From contig CP136063.1 in NCBI GenBank assembly GCA_032622095.1, forward strand, positions 86,589,980-86,653,979: DNA of 64,000 bases. The letters run 5' to 3'. Under the pieces are notes generated by a model. That model saw nothing but the letters and a program-made list of their open reading frames with translations. It was not told the origin of the DNA and made no database searches. This document shows positions 28,401 through 43,400 of the stretch, piece by piece; within the stretch, counting starts at the first letter, position 1, and each line of letters begins with the position of its first letter. The position numbers were made by a program, and so were the translations under genes. Source of the DNA: Siphonodentalium dalli (Eukaryota; Mollusca; Scaphopoda; Gadilida; Siphonodentaliidae).

Positions 28401-31400
28401 TGTCATGGTTATTTATATAACCAATCAAGAGATTTGTCATGGTTATTTATAGAACTAACCAAGAGATTTGTCATGGTTATTTATAGAACTAATCAAGAGT
28501 TTTGTCATGGTTATTTATATAACCAATCAAGAGATTTGTCATGGTTATTTATATAACCAATCAAGAGCTTTGTCATGGTTGTTTATATAACTAATCAAGA
28601 GATTTGCCATTGTTATTTATATAACTAATCAAGAGATTTGCCATTGTTATTTATATAACTAATAAGTTGTGATTTAGTTACTTTCATTTTTATCGCAATG
28701 CTTCATTTCCAATTCCGCGTTTTTTGCAATCCCCACACGATTGCTAACCGGAAGTCACGTGACAATTTCTCCAAAATCTATACCCGTGATCTTGAAAAAT
28801 CACTGATGGATATAGAAAAAATTATATGACGTCATTCACCTGCCTTAGGTAAAAGCACCCTTGGTGGTTGCTATAATAATTATCCATGATATTTTTGGCA
28901 TTCAAATAAGTTCTATAAGTTTATAAGTGCTATAAAAAGTCATTGAATATATTGTACGAGCTGATGTGCCCGACATCCTCCAGGCTATTTACGGATTTCT
29001 TTCAAAGTGACAACGTTGAACAATATTGAGCAAACAACATTGAAAAGTATTAAGAGAAAGAAAAAAACTATTGTTCGCTCGGTCCAGAAACATGCCTATA
29101 TGAGCGTATATGAGCAAGGTCAAGGTCCAGGACATTGGACCCGCCCATATTGTTCCCGGGATCAAAGTAGCCTGCATACCAAATCTGAGTTGGATCGGTC
29201 AAGCAATTTTCGAGTCTATAACACACATACATACATACATACAGACATAAGTTCCAAAATATATAATAGATAATTCTGTTGTGCGTTAGTTGTTAGCATG
29301 TTAGTTTAACTTTATTACTTCATTTATCTATGTCTATAATTGCATGAAAAGATTATTTTCGATATAATCAAATCGTAAATGTGTCTTAGCGCAAATATAT
29401 TTATGCTGAATATTCTTGATCATCATGTTAGCAATTATTTCCTTATCAGTAACATGTAAACTCATAGAGAGCAAATTCTAGCCCATTACATATATCAGTT
29501 TATTAATTAGCTATAGGTTATCAGCTGCAATAAGTAGAATGCTGCCCGCATCATAAGTAACAAAAGTCGGCCAATAAGTGAAAAAGAGGACCAATAAGCA
29601 AAAAAGGCGGCCAGTAAGTCAATGGTAACGTAAATGACGTCATACGTATTTAGCTCAATCGGCAAAAAAATACTGGGTCGACGGACGATAGATTACAGTT
29701 TCTTTTGGATGAATTTCAGTATGGACTGTCACTGATTTTGGAAGTAAATATATGTGGATGAACCAGGATGAACTACATGTATCCATATCAATATCATTCC
29801 CAGTGGAAACAGACAGTACTGTGAAATCGGCGCATGTTCTTCAACATTCACAAGAATATAAATTGCTGGAATAATTGCTAATTATTAATACACACTATGG
29901 TATATATCTATGTTAATATGTTCATTCTGTGAAACAACAATTGCCAATGTTGCTAATTTATTGACCGAGTTCTGAGGCTTCGGTCTGTCGTCTTAACCTT
30001 CAGCCTGCAGCCTCAGGCCAATACGACAGACCTCGTCCTCATAACTCGGCCAATATGGAAACAACCAATTAATAACATGTAATAGTAATTCTTATTACTT
30101 CACGACATGTAAAGCTAGTTCTCAACAAAGAGATTTTAAGTAAATGAACATACATAGTATTAAACGATTTCCCGAATCTTGAGAATATCATTTTCTATCT
30201 AGGTTAATGTCATCAAATATTCCATTGCTATCAAACCAAACATGTGAGTAAGAAGTGCATTCAATCATAAAGTGAAATTTTAATACAGTTTTGGTTTTAT
30301 CATCAAAGAATAATTTATAAATTTTGAAGAATCTCAATTATCCAATCCGTTTATTATGATGAATATGTGCAGTTATGTTTTATTAAGAAAAATTCTTCAC
30401 TCGTGACCTGTGAGGAGCTATTCACCCTGCAGCATCTAGAGATTACAAAGGAACTTGCTCGCATTAACAGCTAGAAAAGTGTCAGTTTCTTTGATTGATA
30501 TTATATTTCATATCTTTATTATCGTTTTATGTGCCAAAATATATATATCAATGACTTCACTATGAGTATATCTCTGTTACTCTTTATCCTGGGGGCTCCT
30601 TAAAAATGCAAACAAAATCTTTTTCACATAAAATAACCTAGAATTGAAAAAAAATCTCCAGAATAAAAAAAAATCTCCAATGTAGTATGTGAGATATGAT
30701 ACAATTAGATATTTTGTGACCGGTACTGTATGTATCTGACCAATGATGGGTGTGTTTTTAACTGAATACAGGGCTCAAAAGACATTTAATTTTGTGAGAA
30801 TCAAGTTAGTCATAAAGCACTGAAAATTGAAAAGTTTCGTGAGAAACATTACGAGAATTGATTTGGTGACTCTCATTGAATCTTAAGGCCTGTGAATATG
30901 ACAGAAGTCAAAGGAAACTAGGTTAACAATTTAATAGAATGATGGAATCCAGGGTCCAGGATTAACCCTTTATATACTAAATGGATTCTCCCTCTCAGTT
31001 ATAAAAGTATAGATTGGAATGGTCTATTAATCATCTGGAGGGGTTTTCAGGAAAAATAAGAAGACAACAGGTAATACAAAGAAGTTTTATTTATTGGATG
31101 GAAATTTTCAGATAATATCTTTAATGTTTGTTGAACTTATAATCTGAACATTTCTTGATATAAGGGAACTACTCATCAATGAGTACTTAGTACAGAGAGG
31201 GTTAATTATAGAAGAAGAGATATTATTGTGAAGTTAAGTGGTTGGAGTTAGAAGGCAATAATAAAACAATAACTTATATTAAATATTGGCGAAAGAGTTG
31301 TATGACAACTCTCTTACCTGGGGATGAGGCTAAAATAATGAAATAAAGAGAACTCAGCACAAACACAAACTCGATACATAACCAAGCTATAGAAGTGTGC

Positions 31401-34400
31401 TACAGTAATGCCCTAAATAATCGACTCCTTAATCACAGCAGAATTATGGGTAATTTTTCAAGATTTAGTTGGAAATATGGCTTGTTGCCATTCATAGGAA
31501 AGCTCTCAGTGAGAGCTTTCCGATACTGAGAGCTTTCCGATGAATGGCAACAAGCCATATTTCCGACTAAATCTTAAAAAGTTACCCATAATTCTGCTGT
31601 GGTTAAAGAGTCGATTATTTAGGGCATTACTGTAAATTCTATGATACTAAATTCTAATACAATGTAACCAAAATATTTTTCACATAAAATAGCCTAGAAT
31701 TCAGTAAAAATCTCCAAATGTAGTATGTGAGATATGATACTTGGTCTCCCTCGATGGTCATATCTTATGATGCATGCTGGTGAAAATTAAGGTAACTTGA
31801 TGTTGTAGTATTTGTCAGGTTACCAATTGTTAACAGCACGGAGAGGGTATTTAACTCACATCAGCTTCTAAATCTGAGGTTGTTGATGGGGCGTTGGCGG
31901 CAGCTAGCTGAGATATGATAAGATTCTTCAGGAACAAAATGAGGAGAGATATTGGTAACATGTACAGCTCGAAATTCCACACAGTCACCAGGAACACCTG
32001 TAAATATAATACATTCATAAAGTGTTCACAGATAGCAGTTACGATTACGATTAAGGTAATACATCACTAAGTTAAGCACACATTCTAACTCAACTGCAAA
32101 TGTGAAGCCATAATGGATAGGGTTTTGATTTCTTCAGTTTGTACAAGCACGTCTTTTAAATATACAGATATTCAGTCAACTAGGATTGTTGTATCATACA
32201 GCCATCACCAATGAAATTTACTATCACCAATGAAATTTGCTGACAACTATCATCATTTGGCCAAAAAGAATAGATTATTGTGAACTGTGTGCTTATCTGG
32301 TAGATCGTGCTAAGCGAAAATCTCACTGTGCACAATTATCCATGCATTGCCGTGCTTGACATAAAGTTTTACGACGACAAATAGCTAAACGTAGTTGTAA
32401 TTTCTAGTCGGAGGACAGAGACCAGCCAAAAGGGCGACTTCGGAGCAAGCCTTGAAATAGTGTGTCTGTCATTTGCAGAATGAGGTCCCCAGAGGGTGAA
32501 TTTAGTGATGCTACCCCGCATAGCAGGCTAGCATCACCAAATTCACCCTCTGGGATCCTCATTCTGCTTACACCTCAGCAGAATGAGGTTCCCAGAGGGT
32601 GAATTTGGTGATGCTAGCCCACTATGCGGGGGTAGCATCACTAAATTACCCTCTGGGGACCTCATTCTGCAAATGAGACACACTATTTCAAGGCTTGCTT
32701 CGGAGATATCTTCTCCCTAAATTGTGCCAACCCTCCCTATTTCTGTCCAAGGGAGAAGTGACTTCTCTCTCATATACCTTTATACATATGACCAAACAGG
32801 ATAATTAAAGTGAATTCACTTATTATAATGGTGTATTTACTCATTATAGTATGTTTTTTTTATTATAAATGGGCTCTTGCAGACAGAGATGTGGCTAGTT
32901 GGATTTCATTAGGGGGTGTCCACCTTGAAATTTGCAACTGCACTCCCCCCTTGAACTGGACTAAACTCACAAGCTTGTGTAATTCCATTGGCTACGGGGG
33001 AAGGACCAGGACATTTTTTAAATCTGAATATTAAAATTGCAAAATCCTAGCATCTAGACTGGCCTCAATCTTTCCAAATGTTGGAAATTTCCAATGGCCA
33101 ATTCAGTCCAAAATGTTTACCTAATGTTACCAAAAGTACGAATACAATTTAAACCTATTGTTGGTGCAAATTTCAAACTAATAATCAAATAGGGAGAAGT
33201 TACTTCTCTCAATTAGAAACTTCTAAGCTGGTCCCTGCTGTGAATTTGCAAAACTTCTCTGATATGACAGAAAAAAAAAAATTGCACTGCACATAAAAAC
33301 CACTAATCCCCCAAAAGGCAAACTTTCAGAGTACGAAAAAAAGGTTTCTCTGCCTTTCCATTCTCATCGAACTTACACCAAAGGCCACGTAAAGTCAATT
33401 TCTCAGGCGAAAAACTTTTGAAAAGCATGCGAGCATGCGGTTCTTAATTTTATATTTATTTCTCGGGCACATGCCAATGAAGCATTCCTCCTCTGCATCG
33501 GCTAGCTCAGGATTTAATTTAAGTTGCCCGCTGCCATAAAATGTCCATAAAAAGTTAACTTATAGATTTCATGTGATTTATATCATCAAAAATCCCTCAG
33601 TTCTGCGCAGTTTGTATAAAATTGAACCGCAGTTATTTTGTACCGATTAATTTTTTTTCCGACATAACAAACACAAATAAAAAGGTTGCATGTGCGAGTT
33701 TCGGGACCATGCTCATAGGCCTCAGAAACGAGAAATTGACTTGAGTGACCTTAATTTATATCAATTTTTTCATCAAATATTCAAAAAGACAACTGAATTA
33801 ACCAGCATTTGTATAGCCCCCCCCCCATCCCATACAAATGAGAAATCTCTTTAGTGACCATGACAATTTGAATAGAGAATTACTACTAAACATACGATAA
33901 ATGCAGTGACACTTCTTGGCGTTGATTCCCACTCGAAACAGCTTTGTAAGAATCTGGCACAGTCAAGGACTGTCGAAATGAGCGTAGAAACTCGATCAAT
34001 GTTCCTCTTCATCACCTAAAAGGGGCAGAGTTAAAATATTAAGTGTTAGTTTATAATCTGTTTGATTTGTTAAAGGTACTCAATCCGATCAGACCTTCAT
34101 AAATTACTATTTCTTTGGCTTGGGGGTAAAAAATATTTTATTCGAGTCGAGGAACCTACCCATCAACGCTCAGAGTGATCAGATATCAATTTTTGAAGTT
34201 TTGTTATTTCTATTGTTTGTGGCCCAGAAACATGCTGTCAAAAGGATGGTCTCGGTCAAAATTGAGTTATTATTACCACTTGATTTTATCGTTATCCATC
34301 TTCGTCCTTTTGAATAAGTGTTTCTGGGGCAATTATTAGTACATATCTCGAGAAATAACAAACTTCAAAAATCAATATCTGATCACTCTGAGCTTTGATG

Positions 34401-37400
34401 GGTGGGTTCCTCGACTCGAATCAAATATTTTTTACCCCTGAAGCCAAAGAAATAGTAATTTAGGGGTGCTTAATCGGATTGAGTACCTTTAACCCTTTCA
34501 GTGCCAAGTCCGATTTTTGTATCGACCCATATTTCCTTGATCATTTTTCAAATTTATTGATTATAATGCGATACATTTATGGAAAGAGCTCTTAGAGCTC
34601 TTTCCATCAATGTATCACATTATTATAATCAATAAATTTGAAAAATGATCAAGGAAATATGGGTCGATACAAAAATCGGACTTGGCACTGAAAGGGTTAA
34701 AACTTGTTTCCCTAACATCATGAGATATTTTCATAAAACAAGAAAATCCCTTTTCTAACATTGTAGCAATGAAAAGGATTCAAATTCAGCTATGGTTCAA
34801 TGTTAAGTTTTAGAGAACTCTCACGACTAAAACTTATTGATGAATGCGACAGTTATTAAATCCTTCTAGTTTATCAGCATAGTATTATAACAACAAGCTA
34901 CATTTTGTGAAACTGATTGATTGATATATTGGGGTTTGATGTCACTTTCAGCAACTAAGGCCATATCACGACATTGCCAGTTTTAGTGGTGGAGGAAATC
35001 CGCACACTTACGGCTAATCTAACAGTGATTTCACTGGCTGATAAACTCATCGACCATGTACGACAAACCACCGGCCATCGGCGAGTAACTGACAACTCCA
35101 CCAGTTAACCATTTCGAGTTACAAAGTACATGCTGGAAACATGTGGATTTGAACCCTCATCGCCAGCATTGTACCCCTTACCGATTGAGCACCAAGGCCC
35201 CCCATCAGACATTTTCTGAAGAAGCTGCACTCATTCAGAGCAACATCCAGATAAGATCTTTAGAGAGGATTAGTGAAGCCCATATAATTATCCTCTGGGA
35301 GTCTACAAGTTTCTATACTCTTTAGTTTTATAATCATGTGAGCAAGCCTGAGTTTAGAGTGTCTGTCATTTGCAGAATGAGGTCCCCCAGAGAGTGAATT
35401 TAGTGACGCTATCCCGCATAGCAGGCTAGCATCACTAAATTCACCCTCTGGTGACCTCATTCTGCTTTATAGGCCTCATCATCTCTGGAAAGTTTCTTTA
35501 TTATCAAATTTCTATATAACCTCTTCACATAGATTCTATTTCTTTTTTAGTTTAGTTTGATCACTAAATTCACCCTCTGGGGACCTCATTCAGCAAATGA
35601 CAGGCGAACTAAACTCAGGCTTGCATGTGAGGGGAGAATGCTAAAAGTTATAATTTAAATATTCAGAATTATAATATTTTTATTTTTTTCACAGCAAATC
35701 AACATATAACAGTGAAATACATAATTATAGCTATCCAATGTACTTAATAGTTTGTCCTTTTAGTTGGCGAGCGGAGAATCTTAATTTTTAATGCCAGTGA
35801 ACATTATTTATAAATTCATTTTCCGTTTTCATTGAAGATAAACAAGTTAACTTCAAAATTTTTGCTAATGACATATTTACAGAAATGAATCACGAAGAGA
35901 TGCTGTTAGATGTAACAAATAACATGCTCCCCTGCCATTGTCAAAAGATTGCCGTTAATTTAAAAATCTGAGACCAATGTTCGATATAATACAATAAATG
36001 TCTTGTCGTTGTCTATGCCAAAACAGTGATCCTCGTTGATGAATAGTTCACTGGCCTGTGGCTCGTAGACTTTTCCTCCTCTCTGACCATAGTCAACTCC
36101 AAGCCATGCATTATCATTATAATATATTAGTGATGATGATAGTGGTCAATATTGACAAGTCATATAGATAATTAAATAACTTTCCAAGGATTGGATGTTT
36201 TACCAAGTTATATTCAAAATTTTATCAACGACCATATAATATTTTTAACATAAATGTTATCAAAAGAAATAGCACTGAACTTAGGCACACGACCAATGGA
36301 GGAGAGGTGGGCAAGGACGAGTATGTATTGAATTATAACTGTAAATTCATATCACAAATGAGTAAAGGGCGACTTATGTTAACATATTTCTTTGGTTTCT
36401 TTTGGTCGGCCTCAGATATTACAGTTAATTGTATCATTATTATATTTTGTTACACTCCTATGTGCGATTTCCATTGAAAACACCGTTAATTAAAAATGGT
36501 ATATGTCACTAGCGAATTTTGTCATTTCTCGTGACGTCAACGACGCTATGTCGCTTACTGAATAGATCTAGACTGAATTTTCTATGGTTCATCTTTCTCA
36601 GCATCGGGACTTTTATGCATTAATTCTGGGTGTTTTAATCATATTTGGTGAACCAAATTGATGCAGAAGTGTAATAAATAGAGCAATCAATTAGTTCCAA
36701 GAATTACGTTAAATAATTCACTTGAGGAGAGAGAAGTTTAGGTAAGAAACTTGTGTGCGTTAGCGCATGAGTTTCTTACCGACGTCTCATGCCTCTTGAG
36801 AATTATTTAATGTAATTCTCGGAACCAATTGATTACTCTCTATAGATATGATATACTCACAGATATTTTGAACTTAGGTTCAGGTTGCATAAATTTATCT
36901 TCTCTTGGATTCACAGTTCTAATGGCAAGTTTTAACTGAAATAAACCAGAAATTTAAGGAATTAATAAACTTATCTGCATCAAACATGAACTACAAAAAT
37001 AATCCCTGCATGGAAGAAGCTCATTCAATTCATTCTATACAAAATACTCATTGATGACAATAGGTTTAAGTTTATTTCTCCTGCACACATCAGATGAATA
37101 ATAGACTGTTCCAGGGTGTAGTTTTATTACTGACTGAGAGAATCCTCATTGTATAGAAAGGGTTAACACTAATCTATGAGAATATTACTTGTCTGATGTG
37201 ATAATGTATTTGAAATCTCAATCCTCTATCAATGAAGAAATCCAGAGGAGATACATTTACGACATACCAATTAAGATATTTGTAACTGCCTTGCAATTAC
37301 TAAGGCCAAATAAAAAATATTATATGAGCAAGCCTTGAAATAGTGTCTGTCATTTGCAGAATGAGGTCCCCAGAGGGTGAATTTAGTGATGCTACCCTGC

Positions 37401-40400
37401 ATAGCGGGCTAGCATCACCAAATTCACCCTCTGGGGACCTCATTCTGCTTAGGCCTTAACAGAATGAGGTTCCCAGAGGGTGAATTTAGTGATGCTAACA
37501 CGCTGTGTGGGATAGCATCACTAAATTCACCCTCTGGGGACCTCATTCTGCAAATGACAGACACACTATTTCAAGGCTTGTATATGAGTCTCAGACACCA
37601 CCACATTGACTTTTTGTGCTGCGTTCCTTAAATTTATTGGGATTGACATGACCAAACGCTAAACATATAAAAAAATAGGAAATGAAACCACCTAGAATCG
37701 CATCGATATCTGCATAACCAATGTTTTTTCAATTATTGCTAACACAGGAGGCTCGGGAGATAGAATACAGTTGATCATCTCCTAACAGCATCGGAAATTG
37801 AGAAACATTTTAATAAAAATTAAATCCAAAATGTATCGGTTGGTTAACATTCCCAAGTTATTCAAAATGTGGAGAACGTTCGGAAATGGAACAAATATGG
37901 AACCAACACATGTATGCTCATGCTTGATCTGCACACATAACAGTGCTATTGCATGTTAAACTTGGCACTCAGGGCTGGAGTTATATAACCACATCCCTGG
38001 TCAATGGAAATAAATTTTTTAAATAAAGTCCTCCCTCCCTCATTGATTTCCGAAAAAAAGAATTGTCTGAGACTCAAATAACTTTTTATGTTGGCCTAAA
38101 TACAACACTATCATGAAATAACTAGAGAGGATGCAGTTACCTAACACTTAGAACATTCTATATGTTTATTGGGCTAATTTAAATGCTAACCTGTCATTTA
38201 CATTGAGTTAATAACTGGGCAGGCAATTACTGTGAAAGAGAATATATATCCCCATGTATTAAATAAGTTCAGTCCAGTACTTACATGGTTGAATATCAGG
38301 TCAAATTCCAACAGGATTGATCCTTTTGTCCGCCTTGCATATTTTTTATCTTTCAATGCATACCATTTCTTTTCACCACTTTTAATCTAAAATATAAAAG
38401 ACAAATAAAACATATATACAAATATTAAAGATGTGTTCAGAGTTTCAGGTTAATTTTACAAAACTTATTTTACTCTTTATATAGATTCTAATGTATGAAA
38501 TAACATGTTTGGAACAATAAGTGCCATTAGAAATACATTATTTTGTTTGATATTGAAATTGCTATGCCTTTATTTCATATAGTTTTGCTGTTTTAGAGAG
38601 ACACAAAAAATTATTTTGTTAATTTTTCAAAAACAAAACAATTATTTATTTGTATTTTTAGGTTTAGTTTATATGTCATATATCATTTTCAACATTCTTC
38701 ATCAAAATGAAACAGTTATGATGTTAGTGAATTTTTTTTATGTTGTTGTTGCAACCAGAGGTCTGGTACTCTGAATATATCTTTAAATTATTATCACAAT
38801 ACAGTATACTACTTTTATTTTATTGTGATATGAAATATAATAGCCATAGGCTGTTTCTGAACTTATATCTGAATATCCCAACAAATAAATGAATAGGATT
38901 CTATAAGGTGCATCTTTGCCTGGTAACTACGTATTATATCTTAACATCGCAGCAAATGGCAAATATACCATTCTAATGTTTACTATTAGCACTAAATATG
39001 AAAATCCATTCAAAAAGCAAAAGGTTAGATCAGATTGGAAGCAATCTTTCGTTGATTTCTGAACACCATTATAATGAAACTAACAGTATGTTGAATCAAA
39101 CTTTGTGACTTGGATATAGAAAGGAACCATCTTAGAAGTAAGGCAAATTACAGTTCACGAAGTACATATTCAGTAGAGCACTGCGAATAGACACAATTTT
39201 CAGCAAATTATTAACCCTTCCATGACTGGAGCTTCCTAAAATTTTGCGAAAACCACCTGCCAATGCATTGAGAATCATTGGTCTAACAATATTTACTTGA
39301 GCTTGTAAGCCAGTGCATTCACTATTATATGCAAGCTCGCATATATAAGAGAATGTACTGACATAATATCTTTAATGCAGCACCAGCGCAGCTCCCGTCA
39401 TGAAAGGGTTAACAAATCTAAGCCTGTGATACTTACTCGTAATAATGGAATGGCTACCCTCCCAAGAAACTCAACTTTCTTGTCTCTGTCCTCGTCGTAC
39501 ACTGTTAATTCTAACACGGAATGCACATCCTTCACTTGGCTGAAATGCCAGACATAATAAAGCATGTAGCCATCTTAATGAATTTATAGTGATTAGTATG
39601 GACAGAGTCCGCCAGCCAATGATGGACTGCTGATCCCAAATGAGTTTCAAAATGCAAATTAATTGAAGACAAGGAAAGAGGGGACATAACAATTATATGC
39701 CTCTCATGAATATAATATGAATTAAAGGGACCCAAGGCAGCCGCAGTGGTTAAATGTCCAAAAATATAAAAGTTTGTAAAAACATCACCACTTAGAAAAA
39801 CATGTAGAAATAGATAAATAGACAACAGTTAACTGTTCTGAGTAGTGTATGGTTTTTCACCTCGAGTGAGATGCAGCGAACGAATTTTATGAGATGCTAA
39901 AAAATAATCCTCGCAACTCATGAGAGGAGAAACCTGAATGCTACTCAGAACAGTTCACTATTGTGAATATAATATATATTCTATACCAGTTTGTTATGAC
40001 CCAGACCACAATGAAACACACGGTTAGACCTAATACATTCTTAAAGCAACAAAAGTACCAGCCATTTCTGTTAAAATAATGCACAAGGATACAGAATGAC
40101 GCAAAAAGTTATGTCATGACGCAGTTCTAAGTGTAGGATAACATCTTGAGAGTAGGATAACATGTTCAGTCTTGGGGAGATGATTTATATTTTGACGTAA
40201 AAAGTTGATGAAAATATAATAAACATTGTTCTTAATTTCTTATATTCATTATTGATAGCTCTCCAGCAACGAAATTTCGAGTGTTGAAATTATTGCTTTT
40301 GAACAAAAATGTTACAGTGATTTGTCCACAATTATATATAATTGTGTAGTAAGTTCAAATATTTTAGTCTCAATATGACTTTTAGAATAGAATATTTTTT

Positions 40401-43400
40401 AATGGTTTGACCTTGTTCAATATTTTCAGTCAAGTTTTGATTGAACTTTGTTAATAATATTTTGGGCTAATTGGACTTTTATTGGTAATCCCACTGTACC
40501 AGTAATGTTTACATAACATATGTTTTGAAGTGTGAAATCTCATTGATGGAGATTTATAAATAATGAAAATAAGAAGAGAGCCAATCTATTTATTCATGTA
40601 CTTGTTGATCCTAGTTATTTTACAGACTTTTATGTATTTATGTTATTTTGCATGAACCCATTTCGAAGGCTGACTTTAGTCAGATATATTTATTTTCATG
40701 AGGACAAAACAACACACCTGATAACACAGCTTTGGATATTTGTTGAAAAGAAAACTCAATTTCCTTTATATTATAACAAATTCCAAATAAATTCACCATT
40801 TCCAATAACAAATTTACCCATAATGACCTAGAATTGATGCAAGCAAGCTGACAGCTGATTACTGTATGTTCAACCATGGCTATTTCACTATCTGCGACCC
40901 GCGGAATAGATATATTATTTCATTGATTTTCTCATTAACATGTTGAATTTCAAAAATGTCACAACTGAGATGTTCTGACTCGTCATGATTTTCAATAAAA
41001 TATTCTGCTTAGGTATTTGAACTTGGAAGCGATTCCGATAACCCTTCCATGACTGGAGCTTCCTGAAATTTTGCGAAAAACCTGTGCCAATGCATTCTGT
41101 TATATATGCAAGTCTCCCATAATGAGCCTCGCATATATAAGATAATACATTTCCCAAACACTATTTGCCTAGACCTTGTAAGCCAGTGTATTCTCTTATA
41201 TATCTCCCTATGGGAGACTCGCATATATAAAAGAATGCGATGGCACAGGATCTTTAATACTGCACCAGCGCAGCTCCAATCAAGAAAGTGTTAAGAATCA
41301 ATAGTGTGAACATGAACATTTCTATATCATCACAGGGGGTTTTATTGCTTGTCAATATTTTTCAAAAATCTATCACTGAATGTATGACAAATATAAATAA
41401 AACTGTATGTGATAGTTTTAACTTACAATGTAAAAACTTTGTTCCACTCAGGGTTCAGCGTTTTATATTCTGTTTGTGTTTGCAGCCGAGAATTCACTAG
41501 CTCCAGGACACAAAATGGATCACTTTTACCCCCAATATCAGCAGACAGAAGGTTCTGAGCTTTAAAAACTGCAATAAAAAAAAAAAATAATATTCTGTTA
41601 AATAGTACACACCATAAGACCATGTCAATTCAAATGTTGTGGATTCTATGTACTGTAGCATGGTTTCAAAATAAACTTAGCATGGTACACAGTCTTTACT
41701 TGGAGAATAAAACAGTCATCATGAAATGACTGAATGAACAAGTTCCACCTCGGGAGCTGGCATATCACCACGTTGCCAAAATAAATCATACGAAAACAAA
41801 ATTTAAATACGCAAAGAAGGATATAAACTCTAGAACATGAAATGCAAACAATGTCGCTGGGGACTCTTTTGTAATTAGTCATGATGGTGAACCTTCATTG
41901 ATAATTTAATTCAGATCCGATAACCCATCGTTGATATATCTGTGCAGACGGACAAATAGAACATGATTTCCAAATAAACAAAGAAAGCCAAATAAAATCT
42001 AGAACAGAAAATGCAAAAATACTCATTTGCACCTGTTTTGACAGCAGTCATGATGGCAAACCTCCATACAAATGTCATTCAGATCCGATAAGCCAAGGCT
42101 GAGCTATATCCCCGGATGGACGGACAAACCGATGGAAGCAGTCAATCCAGTATACACGCATTCTCTTCAGGAGTTGGGGGATAATATATAGTAAACCCCC
42201 CCAAAAAAAAAAAAAAAACATAACTTTTTTTTCACTTCTACTACCAGGCTTCAAATTATGGTGCTGGACATTTCCAGAATGAGGTCCCCAGAGGGTGAAT
42301 TTAGCGATGCTACAGCGCACAACGGGCTAGCATCACTAAATTCAGCCTCTGGGGACCTCATTCTGCTTAGGCCTCACCTCCTCTGAAAAGTATCTTTATT
42401 ATGAATTTTTTTTAGATTTCTTTTTCTTTTTTAGTTTAGGCGACACCAATTTTTAAGTCTGGTTTACGAACATGTGGGGAAAAAAAAAGTAGATGCAGGA
42501 GGGGAAAAAAAAAAAAAAAAAAACTCTCACAACAGTTTATTGGTTAAATTATGGAGTTCTACCTGAATTTCACAATAATTATATATAAAAAATGAATTTG
42601 AAATGTGTTTTTAATATTCAAATTTAATATAAACAGACATTTCTTGTCATAAAATAAATAAAAATAGAGACATGTATTAATAGGAAATTAGTGCATACTG
42701 CTCCAATCCACAAATTGTCTAGCCAGGCATATGCGAATATAATTTAAAAACCCTACCTTTTAGCTGAGTAACGTTGAACTATTATTCCCCATGCTTAATA
42801 CTAGTACACTAATAAATATTAATTTATAAATAATTTTAAAAAAAAACAAAAACAAAAAAAATTTAAATTTTTTTTTTTTCATGGAATGGAACAAAAGTTG
42901 TCGGCGGTGTTCGTAAACCAGACTTAAATATTGGTGTCGCCTTAGTTTCCATATATCCCCAAATTGGCAGACACAACACAATGCATAATCAAGGTTCCAT
43001 ATTTGTGCACATCACCATCTTCACCATCCTTGAATTTAAATCTGAGTCCAGATCTCCAATTGCAGGTGAGGCAATGCAGAATTAGGTCCCCAGAGGATGA
43101 ATTTGCTGATGCTAGCCAGCTGTGCGGGGTACTGTCATTAAATTCACCCTCTCGAGACCCCATTCTGCAAATGTCCAGCACCATATTTTGAGGCCTGTCT
43201 ACCACCTACTTCCCACCAACAAATAGACACAACAGTACTGATGAGCTTGGCCAAAAGACGTTTTAGTGCAAGATTATTTCTTAAATAGAAATATTAATTA
43301 GATTGAGTTCATGCTACACAGAATAAATGAGTGACTTTACTACAGAAAATATTAGATTTCATTCCAGTTTTTTATGATTTGCCCAAACTCCATGCAGCGC

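Larger units (their letters stand above)
28665..30961. other. MCTP intron sequence, mostly unassigned
   Basis: No exon-like frame with splice sites is seen. It holds a retroelement-like fragment near 29100 and a palindrome at 29962. Confidence 0.45.

Noticed and set aside
27853-28664. CRISPR-like array
   Set aside because: Repeats are contiguous and degenerate with no unique spacers; the window is eukaryotic.
42942-43205. Overlapping frames on both strands with [15 protein letters not shown]-like peptides
   Set aside because: Translations of family A hairpins; similar peptides appear at every family A copy.
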